Shown here: positions 1-4,803 of the stretch, one piece after another | How positions within the stretch are numbered: position 1 is the first letter of the stretch | Layout: the number at the start of each line of letters is the position of its first letter | Source of the DNA: Bacillota bacterium | GTDB lineage: Bacteria > Bacillota > Clostridia > Peptostreptococcales > Anaerovoracaceae | DNA length: 5,705 nucleotides | Assembly: GCA_029266295.1 (NCBI GenBank) | Contig: JAQSXD010000266.1 | Coordinates: 1 to 5,705 of the forward strand | Direction of reading: 5' to 3' | Notes under the pieces: generated by a model | Databases searched by the model: none | The model's input: only the letters and a program-made list of their open reading frames with translations | What the model was told of the DNA's origin: nothing | Translations under genes and position numbers: made by a program

Positions 1-57
1 TCTTCAGCGCTGATGATACTTGGCGGGCAGCTGCCTGGGAAAGTAGGACGTCGCCGG
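1..57 (+). rRNA. rrf: 5S ribosomal RNA, 3' part (5' end outside window)
   Basis: The first ~57 bases match the conserved 3' half of bacterial 5S rRNA: a TGATGATACTTGGCGGG block (helix IV/loop E region), a CTGCCTGGGAAAGTAGG block, and a terminal GTCGCCGG that would form the 3' strand of helix I. The 5' half, about 60 bases, lies before the window. An intrinsic terminator starts within ten bases of the presumed mature end, so 5S is the last gene of the rRNA operon here and no tRNA follows. The exact mature 3' end (about 56-58) cannot be fixed without the 5' strand of helix I. Confidence 0.93.
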
Positions 58-63
58 TTTTAC

Positions 64-97
64 AAAAAAGCACATTGCAAATGCAGTGTGCTTTTTT
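64..97 (+). terminator. Intrinsic terminator of the rRNA operon
   Basis: Positions 70-78 pair with 83-91 (nine pairs, one of them G-U) around an AAAT loop. The stem is extended by A6 at 64-69 against T6 at 92-97. With A and T tracts on both sides it can act in both directions. It is placed to end the rRNA transcript. It sits inside a longer inverted repeat, with CCGGTTTTAC at 54-63 facing GTAAAACGGG at 101-110 (9 of 10 pairs). Confidence 0.92.
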
Positions 98-100
98 AAC

Positions 101-124
101 GTAAAACGGGACAGCATGCGAGAG
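101..124 (+). repeat. 24-base direct repeat, copy 1
   Basis: This copy starts GTAAAACGGGACAGCATGCG and matches positions 326-349 at 22 of 24 bases. It contains the 5' outer and inner arms of the candidate structured RNA. Confidence 0.8.
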
Positions 125-203
125 AGCGGATCAAAATGGACATGAGCTAGACCCGTTCTCGAGTCGGAGAGAGGCACGCAGTGCTGAACGTTGCCGGTTT
201 TAC
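101..203 (+). ncRNA. Candidate structured RNA between two terminators
   Basis: No gene is recognised here, but the stretch could fold as a closed, nested RNA. GTAAAACGGG (101-110) faces CCGGTTTTAC (194-203). Inside that, AGCATGCG (113-120) faces CGCAGTGCT (177-185) with one bulged G. An apical hairpin pairs CCGTTCTC (153-160) with GAGAGAGG (167-174), with one mismatch. A strong terminator follows directly. The closed shape and length (about 103 nt) recall 5S rRNA, and the last bases (GTTGCCGGTTTTAC) resemble the 5S 3' end at 50-63, but the 5S core motifs are absent. No promoter is apparent, so it may be read through from rrn, be a decayed 5S-like copy, or be an unexpressed repeat. It is called from complementarity only. 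Confidence 0.35.
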
Positions 204-235
204 AAAAAAGACATTCCATTAGGGATGTCTTTTTT
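204..235 (+). terminator. Second intrinsic terminator, bidirectional
   Basis: GACATTCC (210-217) pairs with GGGATGTC (222-229) around an ATTA loop and is flanked by A6 (204-209) and T6 (230-235). It closes the candidate RNA on the plus strand. On the minus strand it is the first strong terminator downstream of the decayed two-component locus. Confidence 0.88.
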
Positions 236-273
236 CTATGTCTTGATGACGATCTACTTTCCGAAGTAATCTG

Positions 274-322
274 CTGCCCGCCATTGGCGAGGCAGGTGCG
301 TATTTTACGCAGCATCGGCTGC
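274..322. other. Cluster of short perfect hairpins in a gene-free stretch
   Basis: Three dyads lie close together. CTGCCCGCC (274-282) faces GGCGAGGCAG (286-295, one bulged A). TGCGTA (297-302) faces TACGCA (306-311) around TTT. GCAGC (309-313) faces GCTGC (318-322) around ATCG. The last two share 309-311 and cannot form at once. No gene is seen between 236 and 383; apart from these dyads and the orphan repeat arm nothing else is recognised. The role is unknown. Confidence 0.45.
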
Positions 323-325
323 ATT

Positions 326-349
326 GTAAAACCGGACAGCATGCGCGAG
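326..349 (+). repeat. 24-base direct repeat, copy 2 (orphan 5' arm)
   Basis: This copy starts GTAAAACCGGACAGCATGCG and matches 101-124 with two substitutions. Its first ten bases are perfectly complementary to CCGGTTTTAC at 194-203. No matching 3' arm follows; the sequence runs into AT-rich DNA and then the kinase pseudogene. It therefore looks like the truncated start of a second copy of the element at 101-203. Confidence 0.75.
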
Positions 350-383
350 TTACTTTTTTATTATAGTCAAGGAGAACACTGAA

Positions 384-849
384 CTACAAAATAACGCTTG
401 TAGTAAAGATCCCATCTTCGGCGGAGAAAGAATAAACCCCACTGTATTTTTGTGTGACTGCTGCAATGCTTCTCGTAACAAACCCATGATCTTCTCTAGT
501 GCTCACAGGTAGGTCATCCGCAAACGCTACATTGCCCTCGTAGCTGTTTGCAATTTGTATGAAATTAACCGTATAATTGCTGCAATATTTTTGAATCGTA
601 GCATCATCAATGTTTTTTTCAACCTCTGCAATATATATTTGTGCAGCTTCCTCGTTGTGGTCTGCAAGAAAGGAGTTGATCAGGGCTAAGTGATGCCGCA
701 TATCGTGTCGATATAGGATTATTTTCTCCTGTGATTCTTCCAATGCTTCAAAAGCAGACGCGCCGCCGCTACCTGATTGATTAATAAATTTTGCGCGCTT
801 TGCAGGGTAAGCTGCTCTCTGGTTTGTCTAAAAAATCGAAAAATCATGT
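384..849 (-). pseudogene. GHKL sensor histidine kinase, remnant with frameshift and deleted ATPase core
   Basis: This is the remains of an AgrC/HPK10-like membrane sensor kinase. Reading down the minus strand, 847 to ~754 encodes the linker after the membrane part (FFRQTREQLTLQSAQNLL). The frame then shifts by one at the A4 run 750-753. The new frame encodes the phosphoacceptor helix with the H-box YRHDMRHHLALI (about 713-678). At about 550-563 the text jumps from CSNYTVNFI straight to QIANSYEGNVAF, which in the family lies near the G1 box, so the N-box part of the ATP-binding domain is missing. The remaining G2-type motif reads HGFVTRSI, with V where the family has G. The C terminus (SAEDGIFTTSVIL) is intact and stops at 384-386. 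The membrane sensor half is absent. A product from the TTG at 743 could not be an active kinase. No other protein family fits. Confidence 0.87.
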
Positions 850-922
850 AATAAGCTCCTATGATGGAGGCAATGTTTGAGAGCTCCTGAATATCATCAT
901 CACAAATTGCTATCTTCAGCAT
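848..922 (-). pseudogene. LytTR-type response regulator, N-terminal stub fused to kinase remnant
   Basis: MLKIAICDDDIQELSNIASI is the first strand and helix of a CheY-like receiver as found in AgrA/LytTR-type regulators, with the acidic pocket at D8-D10. The start is fixed at 922 by AGGTGG, six bases upstream on the minus strand; the in-frame ATG at 955 lacks a comparable site. After about 25 residues the receiver ends and the frame continues in phase into the linker of the histidine kinase. The rest of the receiver (including the phosphorylated Asp and conserved Lys), the LytTR DNA-binding domain and the kinase membrane domain are therefore missing. In this class of locus a regulator gene often precedes its kinase gene, so one large deletion across the gene border explains the fusion. 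Confidence 0.82.
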
Positions 923-988
923 AATAAACCACCTTTGTTGTATTTGTATTCTCATACTACCATATAATATTGAAACATAAAATAGTCG

Positions 989-1001
989 TTTCGTGTCGAA
1001 A
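989..1001. promoter_or_regulatory. Small dyad upstream of the response regulator start
   Basis: TTTCG (989-993) and CGAAA (997-1001) form a perfect five-base dyad around TGT, 67 bases upstream of the regulator start codon on the minus strand. It could be an operator, but no consensus LytTR or other box is recognised. The call is weak. Confidence 0.2.
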
Positions 1002-1003
1002 TT

Positions 1004-1032
1004 ATGCCGATTCGTGCAAGCGGCATTTTTTT
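1004..1032 (+). terminator. Possible weak intrinsic terminator
   Basis: ATGCCG (1004-1009) pairs with CGGCAT (1021-1026) around an 11-base loop, and T7 runs from 1026 to 1032. No plus-strand gene lies directly upstream, so if real it may be the leftover end of a deleted gene. The short stem makes it weak. Confidence 0.35.
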
Positions 1033-1130
1033 GTGTAATAAAATTGGTACAATGATGAATAAGTGGCGGGGGAGAATACTTTCGATTCTTAAACTCATAC
1101 TTACTCTTGAAATAAACTGGGTGAGAACAT

Positions 1131-1506
1131 ATGCACTATATTATTTCTTTTGGAGTCATCCTCGGGGCTCTTGTTTGTTGGTTTATCTCCGTCCGCCGTT
1201 CCCTTGCCGGAATGATTGAAAACATCAATAACGCAATGGCGCAGATTGGGATACAGATATTCTCACAATGGGAGCTATTGATTTGCGTTTTGGATTTAAT
1301 GAAGTGGTATGCCCCTGGTGAACGTGAAATCATTATTGACACCATGAAGTCAAGGCGTTGTATCAATAAGAATTCCCGACCTGCGGATGTTGATCTACAA
1401 CGACAGTGGGGGCAAGCTGAACCGTTCCATTCAAAGGTTTCCCGCAGCTATGATTGCACGGATTCTTGGGCTTTCTGTCAGGGGATATTTTGAGGAAGAC
1501 GGTTGA
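1131..1506 (+). pseudogene. lemA: LemA family protein, remnant with internal deletion and frameshift
   Basis: LemA proteins are small membrane-anchored helical-bundle proteins of unclear function. The N terminus (MHYIISFGVILGALVCWFIS) is the usual single membrane anchor. It is followed by the family helix IENINNAMAQIGIQIFSQW and the LLDLxKxYAxxE-type stretch, here VLDLMKWYAPGEREIIIDTM. After SRR (about 1350) the text loses phase. From 1381, one base out of frame, comes the family C terminus LRMLIYNDSGGKLNRSIQRF, ending in GYFEEDG and TGA at 1504-1506. The middle helix bundle (the QE...AVAEQYPDLKAN part of the family) is missing, so a deletion and a frame change meet at about 1355-1381. The original-frame ORF reads on to 1493 but is not LemA after the junction. 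The start has a modest GGTGAG site. The product would be non-functional. Confidence 0.85.
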
Positions 1507-1590
1507 GTAATGGAGTTAACTTGATCTTTGAAGTTCAGGAACGAAATTTAGATAACGATGTGTATCATTAAAAGCAAGGAGGAATGCAAT

Positions 1591-2719
1591 ATGAAAAGAA
1601 AAATTACAGCAATTATGCTCGCACTCCTCATGACGGTGGCTCCTTTCCCGGCCTTGCCCGTGTATGCGGCAATTACAATTACCCCAGGGGGTGGTAATTA
1701 AAGCGGCACAGGCTGGACATGGGTTGCCGGAACAAAGACGCTGACACTTTCGGGGAATGACGATATTCCTGTTGATGAAAATACATTTAGCGGAGCATTT
1801 GGTACCGGTTATATTACGATAAATGATATGCATACTGGCACCGCTCCTACCATCAATTTTAACAACTTTTCGATAACCGGTTCTGCTGCAGGTGCCCATG
1901 CATATGGCAGCGCAATAAATATTGGACAGGGAGTATTGGATGGGCAGACGATAAAGGATATGGAGAAGAAAGAGTCGATTCTGGAAATCAGGACAGCGTC
2001 GGCAATTTACTCCCTACCTGCTGCAGAAATCAATATTGACAGTGTATCATCACAATTCGGGCAGTCCGTAAAACTCAAGGACATCATAATGAGTGTCAAA
2101 ATAGAAGTGCTAACAGAAGACGCTACGAAAGTCGTTGTGGATACCGCAAACAAAAACAATTATCAGGTATTAGTAAAACCCGTTGATTTCGAAATTACCT
2201 GCACAAACGGAGGAAAGACGGTAACTGTTTCCAAATTCAACGGCTATGTCGAAAGAATGGTTTCAATCCCCGACGGAATTGATTCTAAGAAAGTGACCAC
2301 AGGAGTCGTACTAAACAAAAATGGAAGAGCCCGATCGAATTTGCGGATGCTGCAAAACATTGGGCAAAGGCTTCCATCAATAATATGGGTTCAAGGCTGG
2401 TCATCAGCGGATATGATACAGATACCTTTGCACCAAATGCAAAAATCACCCGTGAACAGGCAATGACATGGTGGCAAGAGCAATGGCAATTACAAAGCTG
2501 GATGCTACAACGGTTATCAAGGATGCAAATTCTCCGCTGAAAGAGTATGCAGATACAGGAAAAATATCGCCTTATGCGAAGACAAGTATCATTGCGTGTA
2601 TAAATACGGGAGTTGTTACAGGGAAAAACGCAGATACCATTGCGCCAAAGAATTATATCACAAGGGCAGAAGTTACAGTCATTATTGAAAGATTGCTGAA
2701 AAAATCATATCTGATATAG
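1591..2719 (+). pseudogene. Secreted SLH-domain surface protein, multiply disrupted
   Basis: This was a cell-surface protein anchored by S-layer homology (SLH) repeats. It starts at 1591 after a strong AAGGAGG (1576-1582). Residues 1-27 are a Sec signal peptide ending VYAA. In-frame TAA at 1699-1701 stops it after 36 codons. The same frame then continues with WTWVAGTKTLTLSG, typical of these wall proteins, and a folded middle region (SYLPAAEI-like, FEITCTNGGKTVTVSKFNGY) to about 2320. There the frame changes to one encoding FADAAKHWAKASINNMGSRL (SLH start) and TFAPNAKITREQA (SLH end). At 2463-2470 ATGACATGG lacks one A relative to the expected ATGACAATGG, moving to a third frame with MVARAMAITKLDA and a last SLH repeat (PYAKTSIIACINTGVVTGKN to YITRAEVTVIIERLL), stop 2717-2719. 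Only about two SLH units remain of the usual three. Downstream parts cannot be made as one protein. Confidence 0.88.
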
Positions 2720-2745
2720 GGATTGCCACCATATAGAATGGAAAA

Positions 2746-2769
2746 AGCCTCTGCAGCAGTGCGGAGGCT
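2746..2769. terminator. Hairpin after the SLH gene, T-tract on the minus side
   Basis: AGCCTCTGC (2746-2754) pairs with GCGGAGGCT (2761-2769), with one G-T pair, around AGCAGT. On the plus strand the tail is CATCATTACAT, not a T run. On the minus strand it ends in T5 (complement of A at 2742-2746). The position suits the end of the SLH gene, but the tract polarity suits a minus-strand terminator. Confidence 0.55.
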
Positions 2770-2812
2770 CATCATTACATAATTAATTGGCAGCCATAAG
2801 GAGAATCTCAAA

Positions 2813-3820
2813 ATGAAAAAATTTGATTATGCAAATGTTTGGCAGGCTTTTCTTAAACCCGATTTTGTGTCTTTGCTGACTCAGATACATGAGTATAAGG
2901 GAGAACAAAATCTATTAATAGAAACAAAGGGTAATATCCTTACAAATATGCGTGAAATCGCAAAGATACAGAGTATAGAGACTTCGAATAAGCTCGAAGG
3001 GATTTATCTGCCTGGCGGGCGTTTGAAAGAAATTGTTCAGAACAGTGCGCAGCCACAAAGCGCCAATGAGCAAGCGATTGCCGGATATTGCGATGTCCTT
3101 GCCACGATTCATGAAAGCCGTGAATACGCTCCGGTGTGCCCTAATATGATCCTGCAGCTATACAGGGAGCTTTATAAGTATGGCGGTAAAGACGTTCAGA
3201 CCGTTTACGATTTCGAAATAAAAGAATCGGTCGAGCATCTTTGCAATGAATTCTCTCAGGAGATGGAGAAGGGTATTGCTGATCCCCTCCTATTAATACC
3301 GATATTTGTTTTGGATTTTCTCTGTATTCATCCCTTTCATGAAGGAAATGGCAGAATGAGCCGTCTGTTGACACTGCTCCTCCTCTCTCGCGCTGGATAT
3401 CTTGTGGGCAGGTATATCAGTATTGAAATGCTAGTCGAAAATACGAAAGAAGCCTATTTTGATGTGATTCAAAGAAGCTCAGAAAACTGGTATGAGAGCA
3501 AGGGCAACCACGAACCATTCGTGTCATACACGCTTGGGATTATTCTTAACGCATACAGGGAGTTTTCTACGAGAGTTAAATTTCTGAGAATGAAAGGCAT
3601 GTCCAAATCGAAACGAATTCGGGTAATCGTTGAAAAACATACCGGAAAAATTACAAAGCACGAAATACTCAATCTATGCCCTGACATAAGCGCAATTACA
3701 GTGCAACGAACGCTTTCTGAACTTTTAAAAAAGGGAGAAATTACAAAAATTAGCGGCGGTCGATATACATCATATCAGATGAATCGAGACAAACGCGAAT
3801 CCAAGTTAGGTCCACCATAA
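2813..3820 (+). CDS. Fic-family protein with inhibitory motif and winged helix, flap apparently missing
   Basis: Fic proteins transfer AMP or related groups to hydroxyl side chains of target proteins. This 335-residue protein starts at an ATG nine bases after AAGGAG (2798-2803). The N-terminal domain carries an inhibitory-helix motif S58-N-K-L-E62-G63, matching [S/T]xxxE[G/N], whose Glu blocks productive ATP binding in cis. The core motif is H173-PFHEGNGR181, the full HPFx[D/E]GNGR with catalytic His and phosphate-binding loop. Residues about 265-322 look like the C-terminal winged helix common in this subfamily (TKHEILNLCPDISAITVQRT). Between LYREL-YKYGGK (about 126) and the helix ESVEHLCNEF (about 138) there are only some 11 residues, where relatives I recall have about 40 carrying the beta-hairpin flap that docks the target. 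The total length is correspondingly short. AMP binding may persist while target modification is impaired. No separate antitoxin gene adjoins it. The tail KRESKLGPP may be a run-on. Confidence 0.93.
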   Translation: MKKFDYANVWQAFLKPDFVSLLTQIHEYKGEQNLLIETKGNILTNMREIAKIQSIETSNKLEGIYLPGGRLKEIVQNSAQPQSANEQAIAGYCDVLATIHESREYAPVCPNMILQLYRELYKYGGKDVQTVYDFEIKESVEHLCNEFSQEMEKGIADPLLLIPIFVLDFLCIHPFHEGNGRMSRLLTLLLLSRAGYLVGRYISIEMLVENTKEAYFDVIQRSSENWYESKGNHEPFVSYTLGIILNAYREFSTRVKFLRMKGMSKSKRIRVIVEKHTGKITKHEILNLCPDISAITVQRTLSELLKKGEITKISGGRYTSYQMNRDKRESKLGPP

Positions 3821-3822
3821 AA

Positions 3823-4011
3823 GAAAAACTCTCCATTGCTGAACAGAATGCAGGGCACCCCTTTCCCTTGCCATATATGATTCCTGTTAGCGTATTGCAA
3901 AGCATGAAGGTGGCGCCGAGATTGGTTTTTGTACATGGCGGCACATTAGAAGGAAATGCGGAGGTACAATCAGACTCTTGGGAGAAAACAATTGGTTTCT
4001 TCAATCAATAA
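3823..4011 (+). pseudogene. Orphan open frame, possible hydrolase C-terminal fragment
   Basis: A frame different from that of Fic stays open from inside the Fic 3' end to TAA at 4009-4011. The only sensible ATG is at 3877, without a clear ribosome binding site. The text PRLVFVHGG and the tail AEVQSDSWEKTIGFFNQ faintly recall the last strand and helix of an alpha/beta hydrolase, but no catalytic triad can be assigned. It precedes a good terminator, as the end of a gene would. It may be a gene tail left by deletion, or chance coding. Confidence 0.25.
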
Positions 4012-4014
4012 CTT

Positions 4015-4061
4015 AAGTGCATTCTCCAATCACTTCCGGTTGCGAGACTGCACTTTTTTAC
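4015..4061 (+). terminator. Intrinsic terminator downstream of fic
   Basis: AAGTGCA (4015-4021) pairs with TGCACTT (4049-4055). After one mismatch the stem continues with TCTC against GAGA, and CAA against TTG higher up. T6 follows. It separates the fic unit from the tetR operon. Confidence 0.82.
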
Positions 4062-4089
4062 ATTAATTAAATGGATCCATAAAATTAAT
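4062..4089. promoter_or_regulatory. AT-rich palindrome just upstream of the tetR -35 box
   Basis: Seven-base outer arms (ATTAATT 4062-4068, AATTAAT 4083-4089) flank a perfect ten-base palindrome ATGGATCCAT (4071-4080), with two unpaired bases on each side. It ends two bases before the -35 box. It may be an activator or second repressor site, or an UP-like AT-rich element; the sequence differs from the palindrome over the start site. Confidence 0.4.
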
Positions 4090-4091
4090 TC

Positions 4092-4120
4092 TTGACATAA
4101 TATCCCTTTCGGCATAAACT
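4092..4120 (+). promoter_or_regulatory. Sigma-A-type promoter of the tetR-acyltransferase operon
   Basis: A perfect -35 TTGACA (4092-4097), a 17-base spacer and -10 TAAACT (4115-4120) place the transcription start near 4126-4128, inside the palindrome at 4124-4149. Confidence 0.85.
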
Positions 4121-4123
4121 GAA

Positions 4124-4149
4124 CATGTACGGTATGCATACAATACATG
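4124..4149. promoter_or_regulatory. Probable TetR operator over the transcription start
   Basis: A 26-base near-palindrome: CATGTA (4124-4129) and TACATG (4144-4149) flank the perfect core GTATGCATAC (4132-4141), with two unmatched bases on each side. ACATGTAC also occurs twice in direct orientation (4123-4130 and 4145-4152). It begins four bases after the -10 box and lies ahead of a TetR-family gene, the usual place for autorepression. Binding is inferred, not shown. Confidence 0.72.
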
Positions 4150-4176
4150 TACAATTATTGAATTAAGGAGCAAATG

Positions 4177-4734
4177 ATGTCTAAAAACGAAGCAAAGAAA
4201 AAAATCATGTCAGCCGTAAGGGAGCTTTTATCTGAGGGTTGCTCTGTTGAGGATATCACCGTTCGAAAAATTGCAAATCAGGCGGGTGTGGGTATCGGAA
4301 CGGTCAGTTATCATTTTCATTCCAAGGATAAGCTGGTTTATGAAGTAATCGCAGCCCAGATGGCTGATATTGCCGGAGTTTTGGCTCCAAACGCAGATGA
4401 GGGTACTCCGCTTGAGCGGCTCCGGTGGTTTTTCAGTAAAACGATTGAGATGGCACTCGAGTACAGTGAAATTTTTAAATCCCAGCTGTCCTATGATATG
4501 ATCAACGGCGATTTGAGTATCTGCTATTTTGTTACACCGATTCTGAGGGAGCACTTTGGCAGCTCAAAAAGCGATCTGGAAATTACAGTTATTGCACTTC
4601 AGATGATTGCAGCACTGCAGATGATTCTGCTAAAATCAGAAGAGTTTCAACGCTGTACGGGGATTAACATTTATGATAACAATCAGAGTGAGAAAGTTCT
4701 CAGTGCAATACTTAGTACGGCCGTCAAGCCATAA
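4177..4734 (+). CDS. TetR/AcrR-family transcriptional regulator
   Basis: A 185-residue one-component repressor of typical family length. The N-terminal helix-turn-helix covers about residues 28-47 (ITVRKIANQAGVGIGTVSYH), followed by FHSKDKLVYEVI, the classic entry to helix 4. The rest is the variable, mostly helical ligand-binding and dimerisation domain, with no recognisable ligand signature. Two tandem ATGs are possible: AAGGAG at 4165-4170 stands six bases before 4177 and only three before 4174, so 4177 is preferred. The gene follows a strong promoter overlapped by a palindromic operator, which suggests autorepression. It is 69 bases ahead of an acyltransferase gene with no terminator between, so it probably controls that gene too. 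Family certain, target inferred. Confidence 0.94.
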   Translation: MSKNEAKKKIMSAVRELLSEGCSVEDITVRKIANQAGVGIGTVSYHFHSKDKLVYEVIAAQMADIAGVLAPNADEGTPLERLRWFFSKTIEMALEYSEIFKSQLSYDMINGDLSICYFVTPILREHFGSSKSDLEITVIALQMIAALQMILLKSEEFQRCTGINIYDNNQSEKVLSAILSTAVKP

Positions 4735-4803
4735 GCACAGCCATGTCATCTGCTGGAAGGAAGAGCCGCCACGACGATGCTTCAAGAAGAAAGAGGGAAA
4801 CGT

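Noticed and set aside
101..203. A second complete 5S rRNA or a tRNA
   Set aside because: Only the terminal stem resembles 5S; the GATGATACTTGG and GAAAGTAGG blocks are absent, and no tRNA T-loop or acceptor end is visible.
719..955. A minus-strand gene starting at 955
   Set aside because: The first 11 codons have no family resemblance, and AGGTGG sets the start of the receiver text at 922; beyond the A4 run the frame is shifted noise.
1020..1053. A promoter for lemA using TACAAT near 1048-1053
   Set aside because: No acceptable -35 element stands 16-18 bases upstream; the T-run there is better explained as terminator-like.
1828..2466. A 212-codon open frame starting at the ATG at 1828 as an independent gene
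   Set aside because: It is the same frame as the signal peptide ORF at 1591, cut by the TAA at 1699-1701; it has no ribosome binding site of its own and its last part is out of phase with the SLH domain.
2468..2719. An 83-codon open frame as a separate small gene
   Set aside because: It is the last SLH repeat of the upstream protein, set off by a one-base deletion; no ribosome binding site.
2813..3820. Fic as the toxin of a two-gene toxin-antitoxin pair
   Set aside because: No small antitoxin gene adjoins it, and the inhibitory SxxxEG motif is within the same protein.
3750..4004. Minus-strand ORF opposite the end of fic
   Set aside because: No ribosome binding site and no family resemblance; it overlaps the coding fic 3' end antisense.
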